64,000 nt of DNA from Apricaphanius iberus (taxonomy: Eukaryota > Chordata > Actinopteri > Cyprinodontiformes > Aphaniidae): positions 496,001 to 560,000 of the forward strand of contig JAPXFQ010000249.1 in assembly GCA_028564705.1 (NCBI GenBank). Direction: 5' to 3'. Below, piece after piece: positions 10,620 to 22,614 of this stretch. Each line of letters opens with the position of its first letter. Position 1 is the first letter of the stretch. A program made the translations under genes and the position numbers. Below the pieces are notes generated by a model. It was not told the DNA's origin and did no database searches. It saw nothing but the letters and a program-made list of their open reading frames with translations.

Positions 10620-12585
10620 AATTCATTATCTAGATAATTGGCGTCCTATAACGTTGCTAAACTCAGACTATAAAATACTTGCATCATTATACGCAAATGG
10701 ATTAAAATTCTGCTTAGAAGAAATTATTTCTGTAACACAGTTGGGCTTTATGAATTGTCGGCACATTTCCAATAATATAAGGCATGTCCTAGATATTTTA
10801 TATAATGGACATTTGTTTGACAAAAAGTCACAGATTTCTTTTGTGACTTTTACAAAGCATTTAATACTGTACAGCATTAGTTTATTTTTGAGGCTTTACA
10901 ATATTCCAGGTTCAAAGAAAACTTCAGGAACATCATAAGTACACTTTACACTAATACTAATCACTGTGTATCCCTGGCACATGGTACCGCTCCTTGTTTT
11001 GATATAAATTGTGGAAAAAGACAAGGGTGTCCAAGTTCCCCTTTCTTATTCTTGATAGCTGCTTAACTTCTTAATCTGTTTCTTGTTAAATATGTGAATC
11101 TAGAAGGTATTAATATAGGTCAAGATGTTCAAACCATCTGTCAGCTGGCTGATGATACCTGCCTGTTTCTTCAAAATGAACTTCATTGTGATGAAAGCTT
11201 TAATTATTTTTTTCAGGTGCATCTCTCACAGTTAATAAGGAAAATGTAAAATAATGGTCATACATGGTTTGGAAAGTCTCCATAGATGACATAAAGGTGA
11301 AAAAAGATGTTTAAAATCTGGCCATCACATTAAGTAAATCCTCTAAAGGATTTCAGAAAACTTTATCCCAAAAACTTAAAGTCTAAATCCGTCTTCAATT
11401 GTTGGTTACAGAGATCTTACCATTATACGCTGAATTTTATTTTCTAACGCAGAAGGTTTATCTACATTAGTGTACCCTGCTTAGTGCCCAACTCACTTGG
11501 AAAATTACTTTCGAACACCACTTTTCGCCTCACACATGTATCTTATGGAATAATCAACATATTGTTTACAAGAATAAGACCTTATTTTTCAAAGACTGGT
11601 ATGATCAAGTTGTCATGTTTATTTTTGATCTTTTAAATTATTATGGGGACCTAGCTACTTATGAAGAATTTATCCAAAAAAAAAATGGTTAGACATATCT
11701 TGCTCTATGAACTCCAGAATTCTCAGAAGTGTTTCTTGTAATTTCTTGTCTCTTATTATCTCTTAGTACCTGTTCTGTGCACACCTTTCTTATGAATTAT
11801 TCATGCTCTGTGGCTTGATGGAAAGCTTCTTGAAGAGAGCTCATGTAACAATGGCCACATTAGAACCCTTTTCATTTCTATCTATGGTCAGTATCCAAAC
11901 TCAAATCATTGTTGGAGAGTGATGTTTCCTGACATCAATAACAATGTCTGTAATGGGTTTCAGAGATTTTTCTGTCCCCAGTAAAGTTAAAGAACTACAC
12001 CTCAACGTTTTACATAGATATTATCCCTGTAATGAATTCATAAATAGATTTAGAACTGATGTGTCCCATTTATGCTCATTCTGCAAAAAAGAGGTTGAGT
12101 CACTCTCTCATTTGTTTTATGGCTGTCCCTTTGCTATTAATTTCTGAAATAAATTGTCTTTAAACATTTTGGAATCTCATAAAATATTGATCACCATTAA
12201 TGACAGTATGGTCTTTTTGTTAAATGTTGAATGTAAAATTAAGGGAGTTTATGATGTAATAAAATTGCTGTGTCTGTTGAGTAAATTTCATATACATAAA
12301 GCCAGATTTCTCCAGGCTATGCCAAACGTAACTTTATTCTATATTGATCTTAATTTTTTTATGATTCTGTATATAAAGTTAGTAAAAACTAGAAAGCTTT
12401 AAAAAGATCCAGTATCACAGAATCTATAATGGTCCATAGTACTAGATAAAGTCACAGTTTTTTTTTTTTTTTTTGTCAAACTATATCATATATACTCACA
12501 CCCTGTACTTCATGGATGTTTCATGCCAATTTGTCATGTTTTGTTTAATGTTACAAATATGATAATAAAGCTTTTTTAAGAAAAA
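10620..12585 (+). pseudogene. L1 ORF2 reverse transcriptase and 3' part
   Basis: The reading resumes with NWRPITLLNSDYKILASLYA, the RT domain, then VTQLGFMNCRHISNN and KRQGCPSSPFLFL. The catalytic box is degenerate (LADDTCLFL, about 11145-11175). Near 11944-12147 a cysteine-rich stretch CSFCKKEVESLSHLFYGC matches the C-terminal zinc-knuckle-like region of fish L1 ORF2. Several frameshifts and stops make it non-functional. An A-rich tail closes the element. Confidence 0.8.
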
Positions 12586-12810
12586 AAAGAGCTGAAGAAT
12601 GGCGGAGTGCGCCAGTCCAATATGCCATGAGCAGCTGGCAGTGACATCATTGTTTTCGAAAGTCCCAAGCCTTGTGTTTACACTCTGGAACCCGTTTTGG
12701 AAAAGGTTGCGTCCTCCCCCTCCCCCCTATACACCGTTCTAGTGTAAATAAGTGAATCACATTAAAAAAACTTTAATTTTGACGAAGAATGCAGTGTAAA
12801 TTGCCCCTTA

Positions 12811-13438
12811 AGCCAGGCGTACACTGTGCGATGTTTCTGTCACGGGTCTTCAGCTCCGGCTCACACTGTACGAGTGGATTGCAGGGGTTAAAAGTTCACA
12901 GCTCACGATTCATGTGCTCACACTGTACGAACCGCTTTTTGGATGCGACCTGACTGCTCTCACTGCACGACACAACAGACCCGGAAGCAGAAGAAAAACA
13001 CGGGAGTAGATGCGCGACTGACCCGGAACTGAAGAAGCAAAAGAAAAACACTGGAGTGAAGATGCGTGCCTGAGAATTGCGAGGATGCGCTCAAAAGACA
13101 AACGCGCTGCCCTGGCAATCTGTGCCGTTTTTTGTGTGGAAACACCGTTTGTTTATGTCAAAGATCAGAAGTACTTCCGCAGTAACGATGGTGACACATG
13201 CGCAGTATGAGAAATAGCTCGTAGCATCGCTTCCACAGTGCGATTCAGTCACGAGGGGCGACTAGGATTTCAAACAGGTTTGATTTTCTTGCGACCGATC
13301 GGGAGCTGGTCGCGAGGAGTAAATTGCCTGTCGTTACCCAATGTACACTACATGATGCAACAGGCACGATTAAGCCAAAAGTCACGAGTGACAAATCGGC
13401 TCAAAAAGGGTCCAAAATCGCACAGTGTACGCCTGGTC
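12811..13438. mobile_element. Harbinger-like MITE
   Basis: The ends are CCAGGCGTACACTGTGCGAT and its reverse complement, flanked by a TTA duplication (12808-12810 and 13439-13441), as in PIF/Harbinger elements. Subterminal copies of CACACTGTACGA are scattered through the interior, possible transposase-binding repeats. It has no transposase gene. An older GC-rich piece at 12600-12790, of unknown type, precedes it. Confidence 0.8.
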
Positions 13439-13441
13439 TTA

Positions 13442-14094
13442 GGTGGATTCATATCCCCATTTCGTACCACCAATTACAATTGGTACCTGAAACTTATTTC
13501 ATTTTATACCTATAAGCACACAATTTTGTGTCACCGTATTTTATTACTACACATTTATTTACTTATTATTATTTATTTTCGGTGATAATAGGATATTTTG
13601 ATTTCTTTTGTAAATAATGTCTTCCATCCGTTAGATGTGAATCAGATTCACTCTGTGACTACATCTGACCATGACTATTGATCAAACTAAAGTAACCATG
13701 CTTGCAGCAACACTTTTCCAATACAGTGTTTCAATTTCCTATTAAAAATCAAGTCTGACCTATTAGTGATATTCAGGGTCAGCATTCTATATTGTATGAA
13801 GTAAAACTCTTTTTATATCATTCTGGTTTTCTTTTTTCTATTTTTTACTTGTTATCATAATTGTCTTTCTTTTACTTGAAACATGAGCAGTAGGGCTAGT
13901 TGGTATGTAAAGTAGCTTTATTTCTCTTCAGTAATTCTAGTTATCTGTAGGTAGAGACATTTTGGGTTTGCTACAGAGAGTTTTTTTTTAAGCTTCCCTC
14001 CTTAATAAAAAGGCAGGAAAGCAGAAGCAATTTGTTTCTTTTTCCAATTACTCATTTAGGCTATTTCTTAATTTGACATTTTCTCTATACTGTC
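13442..14094. other. No gene seen
   Basis: AT-rich DNA with T-runs and no recognised repeat or exon. Confidence 0.5.
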
Positions 14095-14310
14095 TTTAGT
14101 TGTATGTATTACTGCAACAGCATCCTCATAGTTCAACTTAAAAACTCAGACAGCTTCAGCTGATCAGAACACTGCTGCTTGCATCCTCTCTAGAACCAGG
14201 AAAGTAGAGCACATCACCCCAGTTCCTAAGTCCTTACTATGGCTTTATGTAGCTCATAGAATAGACTTGTAAAATAAAAGTAAAATCATTTTACTGGTTT
14301 AAAAATTGAG
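14095..14310 (+). pseudogene. L2-type LINE reverse transcriptase, C-terminal fragment
   Basis: Across frameshifts the strand encodes YCNS, then a decayed QLIRT, KVEHITPV and LLWLYVAHRIDL. This matches the end of the ORF in L2/CR1-type fish LINEs (RLQLIQNAAARVLTRT..HITPVLKSLHWLPV). The same family is better preserved at 51258-51560. Badly decayed, no tail. Confidence 0.65.
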
Positions 14311-14383
14311 TGGCCCGGGGCGACTTTAATTCATTGTTTGCATCAAGCCATTAAACAGTCTCTATGGAATTGTGCTGGACGAC

Positions 14384-14945
14384 TAGGGGTGTAACGATAC
14401 GTTTTTGGACCGATACGATATGAGGCCAAACGATTCGATGCAAAGTTATATATACATTTTTTTAAACGATACGATTTGATACGATACAGTAGATTTCGAT
14501 ACGATACATCGATTCGATTGTGACACCATTTTGTTTTACGGTTGTACAATGACAAAGCACTTACTTACCTATACCTATTACAGATACTAATTGAAAGCTA
14601 CTCCACAAACACAGACAAATGCCTTTTTAAGGAATTTTATTTGCTTTGCTGATTTATGTATTCCAAAAGGTCAATAAATGTAACCACACTCAAAGTGCAA
14701 TATTAGAACAAGCTAGTTCTTCTTTGATATTCTAGCATAAACATAAAAAGTACAACATTAGAAAAAGCTAGTTCTTTTAGTATTAGGGGTGTAACGATAC
14801 GTTTTTGGACTGATACGATGCGTATCAATATGAAGCCAAACGATTCGATACAAAGCGATACATACATTTTTTTTAAACGATACTATTTGCTCGCAGGGGT
14901 GATGCATCAATACATCGATACAAGCGATGAATCGTTACATCCCTA
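14384..14945. mobile_element. Non-autonomous hAT element with duplicated left end
   Basis: The left end TAGGGGTGTAACGATACG and right end AATCGTTACATCCCTA form a hAT-type inverted repeat. Flanking 8-mers TGGACGAC (14376-14383) and TGGACGAG (14946-14953) are a target duplication with one change. A second copy of the left end, about 110 bp, begins at 14784. A stretch with AAGCTAGTTCTT is also repeated just before it. Confidence 0.88.
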
Positions 14946-15244
14946 TGGACGAGAAAAGAAACATGTCGGCAATAACCTCAGTGGTTACGTCAGACACAAT
15001 CCTAGAGAGGTTTTCATATGACATGTAACCCTGGAGGGTCCATTACTACAGTACAGCCTAGTTTATGCTTCTCTGACCGCAAATTTGCACTCAGACGCAG
15101 ACATATTGACGGAGACATTTTCCGTTTATAGTACTCTGCTCTTACAGCGACTATAGTGCTCCATTTTGGTGAAGAGATCTCTGGCTGTTGCTGAAACTGA
15201 CCAATCAGATGCATACGTTTTCCGTCTCAGTCAACGGATAGTTA

Positions 15245-15350
15245 ATCAGTAGTTTCTGGCTGTATTAACAGAAGTTGTGAGCTGACTCTTGATCGTTCCT
15301 CTTCAGGTCCAAAAATAACTACTTCAGTTTTGTTTCTATTCAGCGGAAGA
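15245..15350 (-). pseudogene. L2-type LINE reverse transcriptase fragment
   Basis: The minus strand reads [16 protein letters not shown], the block after the catalytic box in L2/CR1-type RT (NKTEVLVIGP). It is short, without flanking domains. A GC-richer segment at 15040-15240 ahead of it may be part of a DNA element I cannot name. Confidence 0.6.
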
Positions 15351-16915
15351 AAATTAGCCCTTTGCTGATACTTGTACTTCACAAGCCACAAGCATAACAT
15401 TGCAGAGATGACACTAAATATTGGCCATAGATCATAGATCTAATTAATGAGTTAGGCCTAGTGCACGGAGCTATTTTTTACTAAGTGTCAACAATTCTTC
15501 CCCTTACCTTACACTGTATCTGCATTCATGGCAGTCATATTAGGCATCAGCTCCAGTTATATAATCACCTATTTGTAATAATAACTATGCAACAAGGTCA
15601 ACAGCAAGTCTGCGAGTAAGCACAGGACAGAGCACAAACAAGAGAGGATGTACAAAGCTCAGACCACAGGGTTGCCATTCACCCCCCATTTCCTTCCTAC
15701 TTTGTGGGGTAGGAGACAAATGATCAGCATCTGCTCCACCTCAAACAATTAAATCCCAGGTTTTCTAGACTTAAAGAATCAGAACATGGGTTGTTGTGTG
15801 TCATAATGGTAGAGTGAATGCTCCCTTTGCAGAGGCTATGGTCCTCGACACAGCAGTCAATGGTTAGACTCCCAACATTGGGACCTTTGCCGTATGTCTC
15901 TCTCACAGTTCCTGTCAAGAACCTGTAAAGGCCTCTAGTGCCAAAAAACTTTAATCAAATAATCTGAACATGCTAAATCATTTGCAAACTGTTTCCAGCT
16001 TTAATATGGCCTTTGGTACATTTTTTAGAATTCTACTGAGAGATAAAAAAAAAGTTTAATGGAAAAACATTACAAATAAAAGTGCTATAATGTTGTTATT
16101 AAATAATGGTGCATGGTTTTAAATCAATACTCTGCTAGTTTTGAAACCATTTCAGAATGTATTCTTCTTTGGTGGGACCTTAGAATGTTTGACCACTCTA
16201 CCCCAAAGTTTTCTTAATCTATTAGCCTTTCAGGACATCTCTTGTCCACCTCTGACCAGCCGAGACACACTAACAAAGAACTTTAGCCACTTCAGATGAC
16301 CCCACGTTTTCTGTCAGATTTACTTTTAAAATCTGCCTCGGTTAGTCCAAAACAAAGCTTTAGTATCCTTGGACACACAGTGACGCTAAAAAATAAAATG
16401 CGATGATGCTGCCACCACCTTGTCACAGTGGCCATGATATTAGTTTTGTAATTTGATAGTGGGTTCTGGTTCAAAAATAGTTTGTAGAATCAGGGGCCAA
16501 AGTTCCAGTGTGGTTCTTTTACACTATAACCAACTGTCCCACAAGGTTTTGTGAGGTTACAGCTAGGCCACGATAAAAAAGGTTTCTGTCTTGCAACCCT
16601 AATCCTTATTCCAGACATATGACTAATACAGCATATTGTTACCTGATGTAGAATACAAGTTTGGGGTTGTTGTTTTTGTGTGTGTGTGTCCGCTAAACGT
16701 TTGTTGTTTTTGTTTTCTTTACGGAAATAATTCGATAAATAGCTTTTTTCATTTATTCTGAATTGATGGTGTTCTGAACTTAGAAGTATTTAAAAATACT
16801 GACTAATTTTAGGAAGTGGTTGGCTCTCTGTGAACGGATTTATTAATTCACTAAATTACAGCAGATGGGTACAGAGCCCGGCAAGGGTTAGGTTCAGAAA
16901 TAATTTTGAGGGCTA
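15351..16915. other. No gene seen
   Basis: AT-rich DNA. Short ORFs at 15724-15918 and 16292-16474 show no family motif and lie in no repeat I know. Confidence 0.45.
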
Positions 16916-16929
16916 AGAATTAGAGGGTT

Positions 16930-17640
16930 ACACGGGAATCAATTGTCGCTATCCGTCCAATCCCCATCCCAAAAAAATACTTCCGTCACGTCCCGATCAC
17001 GTGACAGCCCCCCACAAAAAAATCTTGTCCCGAAAAAATCCAGAGAGAAAGACTCCCGTCCCGATCCGAATCCCGTAGAGTAGTAATTTACCTCCTATGG
17101 CGCTCGCTCCCCCCCCACCCTTTAAACCGTAGCGTAGCACAGTATCAAATATCATCTATTTTTGCTTTATCCGCCGTCTTTAACCTTATCCTGCATTCTC
17201 GTTGTTTGGTCACCTTACCACGTCATGAACGGACTCGATTCGTCTGACTACCAAACTATTATGATAGACGCATTTTCAGTTGGATATCATATGCTTACCA
17301 GTTTATCCTGGTGGTGTAGCAACAACGTAGCAGTTTCAGTTTTGGTGCGTATAGTGTAGTAGACCCGATGGAATTGCATTTTGCAGCGAAGTTAATAACC
17401 ACATACATTTGCACCGCATCTCAGCGTCATTTTTTAAAGCTAATTCCCTGATATCTGACGAGATAAATGTCAAAAAAATATATATAATTTCCGGCTTCCT
17501 TTCCGATCCCGTGGATTATTTCCTGTCCCGTCCCGATCACTTTACCAACAATGAAATTGACTCCCGTCCCGCGGGAATCCTGCAGGAATCTCGGGACCCG
17601 TGGGAATATCGAAAAATTGTCACCATCTACTAAGAATCCC
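16930..17640. mobile_element. Probable hAT-like non-autonomous element, boundaries unsure
   Basis: The segment is rich in CCCGTCCCG and CCCGATCC units and in CpG, unlike its neighbours. It starts near ACACGGGAATCAATTG and ends near GGGACCCGTGGGAATATCG, which are loosely inverted. Such G/C-terminal repeats occur in some fish hAT families. I see no clean 8-bp duplication and no transposase. Confidence 0.4.
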
Positions 17641-17863
17641 TTCCCTCGGTTCATTAAACTACGTTTGACAGTGTGGGGGGGTCATGTCCGATTAATAACG
17701 AGCCCTGGCTGTTTGACTGCAGAATTCTTCCTTTGACTTTCACCCGAAAATTAGAGGACTGACACACGCCTGAGTCCTCAAAACTTTCCTCACATACATT
17801 TTTGGGGGTTTCTGCAGGAAACTAGGATATAAAAATTGTTTTGTAGACTCCTACGGACCCCGG

Positions 17864-18190
17864 ATGGTCCATGCACAACAAAGGCACTATTTATTTTTAT
17901 GCCATTTTAAAGACAAAGCGATCGCAAAATGTGTTGCATGGCTCAAAAAATGGCCAAGAAATGGCCCAGAAATCGGACAGTGTATGCCAACCTTGCCCCC
18001 CCTGGGATACAAGCACAGGCCTGCACTATCTGTGCATAGATGCCTGGAGCAGGTGGCGCAGCATAAATGTAATGTATGTAACATCAATCTCTGCAAAGAA
18101 TGCTATAACAGCCACATAATGGAATGGAATAATGGAATTTCAGTTCGGATACTGACTGAAAATAGCATTAGGAGCATAAGTGGATGTTAG
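17864..18190 (+). pseudogene. Cysteine-rich ORF, possible piggyBac C-terminal remnant
   Basis: The 108-aa frame ends in a zinc-binding-like block, HKCNVCNINLCKECYNSH. The spacing C-x2-C-x5-C-x2-C resembles the RING/PHD-like tail of piggyBac transposases. The rest of the frame has no recognisable domain, and no upstream catalytic DDD region is seen. A chance open frame is possible. Confidence 0.3.
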
Positions 18191-19004
18191 GCCTGCACTG
18201 TTAAAATATTCCACATCAGATTTTTAAGTGGTTATCACAAAACTGAGATTTATAAATATAGCTGGGTACATGTCCTCAGTTTAAACCATGCCTATGTTTA
18301 TATCTTACTGTCCTGTAACAACCCAAAACAACGCATGCACGTGTGGTAAAGTGCACTATGAGGGGTAGGCCGGAACTCGATCCTTTGATTCTCGGTTGAC
18401 AGTCAAGCGCGCTTACCTGTCAAAGGAGCAACGCATGGCCAAACAGCCAGGACGCATTATCAATCAGACAGGACCCCCAACACTGCCATACAAAGTTTAA
18501 TAAACTGAGGGAACGGATTAGTAATCTGTGCATTTGTACATTATATATTTATATTTTGGTTTTGCGGCAGCTAACTAATTCCAGACAATTTTTCCCTTTT
18601 AAAAACAAAAAAATAGTTTTTTTTTAGAATCAGGACTGTCAGCAACTATATAATCATTTCTCTGAAATGTAACTATTCCCCTCTTTAAATTAATTATGTT
18701 TTTTTATGTCAGGGGGTGCCTGAGAATGTTTTAATGTATTGATTTGTAATTACTCTGCAAATTTGTCTGCAAAGATTTTGCTGTCTCCTCATGGGCAGCA
18801 ATGTAATTAGACAGACATGCTTCTAGGTTCTAATTGCAAATTATGATGGATGAATGAAGCATCATGCTCTGCAATCTAACCGTGACTCCTTTGAATATTC
18901 CATTTTAGGTTTAGTTACATGTTTTGCTGTTAAGTTAGTTCAAACACACTAGTTTATTTGTCCTTAAATTTATTTGATTAATTCATTTATTTTTCCCCCT
19001 ACAG
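18191..19004. other. No gene seen; intron-like
   Basis: AT-rich DNA leading into a polypyrimidine tract (TTTTTCCCCCTACAG) at the candidate exon. Nothing else is supported. Confidence 0.45.
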
Positions 19005-19048
19005 TTTTCATCAGTGTTGTTCCTGCTGGATCAGCTGAAGGCTTAGAG
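19005..19048 (+). CDS. Candidate internal exon 1 of an unidentified host gene
   Basis: A 44-nt stretch lies between a strong acceptor (TTTTTCCCCCTACAG) and a good donor (GTAAGA). Of three frames only the third is open and it encodes FISVVPAGSAEGLE, ending in phase 0. That frame continues without a stop into the candidate exons at 23914 and 57559. I do not recognise the protein. Exons this short are plausible inside long vertebrate introns, but two splice-like motifs around 44 bases can also arise by chance. RNA evidence is needed to accept it. Confidence 0.4.
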
Positions 19049-20417
19049 GTAAGAAAGATAATATTTTAAAAAAAATTGTGTCCGAATGTTGTTCTGTTAA
19101 AGCCTTGTGAAGTTGTTCTTTACCTTTTTAATCACGTCAATTTGCTGATTGGTGCTTTTCAGATCTTTCAGCAACACAAGCTTATTTTCTTTTGATGTTT
19201 TTTTTGCTTTCACATTTTCTGTAGTCTGCACTTGTTGCTTGATTAAATATTTAAATGTTCAGTTGCTCTGATTCCTGTTTGTGTGAGAAGAAGTTGACAG
19301 TAAGCCTCTTGGCAGATGTGCTTACTATTACAGAAATAGGAAATTACTGTCTTGCTTTTTTACTGATGTCAACTAATTATCTTCTTGGTGAGGAAGTAAT
19401 GCAGATAATTTGCAACTGTTATGTTGTAAAAAATTCAAACAATGTCTTTGAATACAACTGCAGTGTTGTCTCTGTAGGTGGGAAAGATCCTGACTTTTGA
19501 ACTCATGAAAATCAAGCAAGATCAGTCCACACTAATATAAACTAAGAAATGACACAGTTTCACTGTTTCCCATTTCATCAGCCTATTTGAAGAACACTCA
19601 AATCTTAATATGTATAGATAATAAATTTGTTGCTTTAAACATGACAAACAAACTAATAATTACAAGTGTTTTATAAAATAAAAACAATTGTCATATTTAC
19701 TTTACTATTTCAGTAAAGACGTGCTTTTTAGATATACATAGAGTAATTTCTGCTTTTGTTTGTTAAAAATACCAATTAGAGGTGGACAGTGCAACGTTAT
19801 TAGATTGTCAAAGATTATGATGTGTTAATGTTTATTTATGCAGTTCCATGCTTAGTTTAATTTTCCTACTCTTCCCTTAGTTTGATAAAAAGGCTTTTAT
19901 GTAACAGGGATGAAACTTTTACTGTTGTATGATAACACATAGTGTTAATAACAAATAAGTTTACTTTTTGAATATAATTATTTAAGCCATATTTGTTGAA
20001 AATACGGCTTAAAGTGAAAAACACTATTAATAACAATGTAGTATTTTCAGTGTCAATGAAACAGTTTGATATGTACTTCTGCAGATGTGTTTTAATGCCA
20101 GAAGAGCACCAAGTGTTAAATGTAACAAGGTTTTTTAAAAGATATTTTCTCTGCAAGCATTATATATATTCCTTCAGCTGTCCAGTTGCCAAACCTAACT
20201 ATGTCAACTTTTCGATGGCTGATTGCAGCTTTGGAAATAGCCTCTTTGTTAAACATGTTACAGTTACAGTTCAATTTTATTGGACCACCAACATATATTG
20301 GACAGGAGAGACCAAACATTAATGCAAGACTTATTGCTTTGTCAGTCCATCAGGTGATAACATACCTACTTCCCTTAAAACTTTACAATAATTGCCATAT
20401 GCATAAATACAGTGGAC
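19049..20417. other. No gene seen; intron-like
   Basis: AT-rich DNA. The 81-aa ORF at 19255-19500 and overlapping ORFs at 19866-20464 show no domain and are on both strands, so I treat them as chance. Confidence 0.45.
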
Positions 20418-20895
20418 TGGGGCTGGGCGATATACTGAACATTTACCGATACCGAAATGTATGACTGTTACAAACGTCATTTTGCCTGTGCCGGTAAATT
20501 CGGTATGTCAACAAAATAAAAAGATGTGTTTTAGTTCAGCTGTGTTTCTGTCCCGTTAAGAAATCATTGTTGCCTTTAGTCACGTGACTACGTGCAGTCA
20601 TTTGACACACAAAGGCAATAATACCCAACTGAGGGAAAACGCTGCTAATGCAGCTACTGTGTAGCTCTATTTAGCAAGACTTTAGACCCAACTTCCGACA
20701 GTTTTTCAGGAAAAATGCGACTAGTGAAAAATAAAGTGACTGTTTATGGTGTTATTGGATACTTGGACTCTAACATAGAGGACGTATGTTTGTTACTGCA
20801 GCAACGGAGCTGCAGAGCGCTTTTAGCTCAAGGGCTGGTTGGTGAAATGCTCAATATACCGTGATATAAATTTTAGCTCATATCGCCGAGCCCTA
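20418..20895. mobile_element. Non-autonomous hAT element, copy 1 of a local family
   Basis: The left end GGGGCTGGGCGATATAC and right end TATCGCCGAGCCCTA are hAT-like inverted repeats. The interior shares long blocks with 37383-37703, for example AAAAGATGTGTTTTAGTT and CTCAATATACCGTGATAT versus its counterpart. Flanking 8-mers CAGTGGAC and CCATGAAC match at only five positions, suggesting an old insertion. Confidence 0.8.
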
Positions 20896-21892
20896 CCATG
20901 AACTATTCTTATATCTATATCTTATGACCATATTTTTTAAATAGAAAACTGTATCCTCTTTGCTTCTAAAAACACAACAGTTTCAATGGTGGGTGCATGG
21001 TGTGTTCCGCAGACAGTTTTGTCCCCCTGATAAAGTAAAACATACAGTCATTGCTGCTGTTCTGACTATGCCTAACAGGGCACTGAAAACCTTACAAAGC
21101 TTATGTGACCATAAAACATCTATCAAAAATACCTAAGTGAAGGAGGGAGAAGTAATTATTCAAAGTACCTCTGCCATGGCCCTTGAGACGCTGTTTTGAG
21201 CAATAAAAATCTTTAAGCTGAACAGTACATACATGTGGACAATGCTTATGAAAACCCCTGCTTAGTTTGTTTATTAAAGCTGCATTATGCAAAACATTTG
21301 TTAAAATAATTTTGTTTTGTAATCTATAGTCAATTTTTTAATGTCTTGAGGATATGACTGACTAGTACTTATAGCCATGGTTGCATATAGTGGTTGCAAT
21401 TCCATTTATATTGTTTTGACACGGGTCTGAAAAAAACGGCCAGAGTGCACTTCTGAGAGCGGCTGCCGTGACATAAGGACGCACGTACATACCCAAGTAT
21501 ACGCGTTCAAGAGTAGGCGGGGTTCTGCATCAGTTAGCCGGTAGATAGGCTTAGCTTTAGTGGTTGGAAACTACATTTATTACCTCGTCTATAGACGTTT
21601 TGTCCATAACATTAGAAGATAAATGAGTAGTGAAACATATGGCTGCTACAGCCAGCTAATGCACAACTGAGCATGCACGTGTGAAAGTTACAGGAGTGTG
21701 CATTTTGCTGACCGCATTCCCTGTAACGGCCACATGGGGACAGCACTCTTAACAAACTCTGCAGAGCAGATTTATTGTAGAATAATAGGATGGAATAGTC
21801 ATTTGTTGTCCCACAATTCAGGTGTAACAGCAACAAAGTGACAGATGATGGAAACATTTAGGATAAAACAAGGATAAAAACAAAATTAAGAG
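20896..21892. other. No gene seen; one GC-richer patch
   Basis: Mostly AT-rich. A CpG-bearing patch at about 21420-21560 (ACGGCCAGAGTGCAC and nearby) resembles the inside of a fish DNA element, but I see no ends. Confidence 0.4.
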
Positions 21893-22614
21893 TACAGTTT
21901 GGGCACACCTTTTCAATGCGTTTACTTTATTTTCATGACTACATTGTAGATTCTCAATTAAGGGCATCAAAACTATGAATGAACACATAATGTATGGAAT
22001 TACTATATGTACTTAAACAAAAAGGGTGAAATAACTGAATACATGTTATATTTTAGATTCCTCAATGTAGCCACCCTTTGCTCTGATTACTGCTTTTCAT
22101 TTCCTTGAGCTTCAAGAGGTAGTCACCCACAATGGTTTTCTAACAGTCTTGAAGGAGTTGCCAGAGATGCTTAGTACTTGTTAGCTCTTTTGCCTTAACT
22201 CTGCGGTTCAGCTCACCCAAATCATCTTGATTGGGTTCAGGTCCGGTGAATTTGGAAGCCAGGTTATTTCACAATTTTTGTAAAAGTACTACATTATTTT
22301 ATATGTATTCATTCATAGTTTTGATGCTTTCAGTGAGAATCTACAATGTAATTGTCATGAAAATAAAGAAAACGCATTGAATGAGGTCTGTCAAAACGTG
22401 TTTTTTTAAAAAGGTTTTGTGTCCACAGTGGCCTTTATTAAATTGTGCAGCACAGACATGGGGAGAGTAGTAGGGGAGAGACATTTGGCAAATGTCCTGG
22501 GCCAGGAGTTGAACCCAAAACGGCCGCTTTGAGGACTAAGGCCTCTTAACATAGGGCGCCTGTCATAACCACTGCGCTATGCAACACCCCTGTGTCCAAA
22601 CTTTGGTCTATACT
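21893..22614 (-). mobile_element. Tc1-derived MITE, copy 1, split by a SINE
   Basis: The ends carry TTTGGGCACACC and GTGTCCAAACTTTGGTC, an inverted pair. The minus strand of the interior is the C-terminal end of a mariner/Tc1 transposase in decay (KAVIxAKGGY-like block near 22070-22100, DLNPI block near 22230). Related copies are at 32365-32884 and 59184-59725. A SINE interrupts its right end. Confidence 0.8.
22398..22590 (-). mobile_element. tRNA-derived SINE inserted in a Tc1 MITE
   Basis: Read on the minus strand it has a tRNA-like head with an A box (TAGCGCAGTGGTTA) and a B box (GGGTTCAACTCC). The body is TGTCTCTCCCC..., and it ends in AATAAAGGCC and an A-rich tail. The flanks TCTGTCAAAAC (22387-22397) and TGTGTCCAAAC (22591-22601) are an 11-bp target duplication with two changes, taken from the MITE terminal repeat. 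Confidence 0.85.

Larger units (their letters stand above)
7728..12585 (+). mobile_element. Decayed L1-type LINE with target-site duplication
   Basis: The segment ends in AATAAAG and an A-run (about 12565-12588). It is flanked by a 12-bp direct repeat AAAGAGCTGAAG (7716-7727 and about 12586-12597), as expected of target-primed reverse transcription. An ORF1-like stretch, ORF2 reverse transcriptase fragments and an embedded hAT fragment are listed separately. The endonuclease domain is missing and many frames are broken. The first 1.4 kb (7728-9190) shows no recognisable protein and may be 5' leader or another insertion. Confidence 0.75.

Noticed and set aside
18360..18425. tRNA-like stretch on the minus strand
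   Set aside because: GGATCGAGTTCC resembles a B box, but I could not build a full cloverleaf or find a proper A box.
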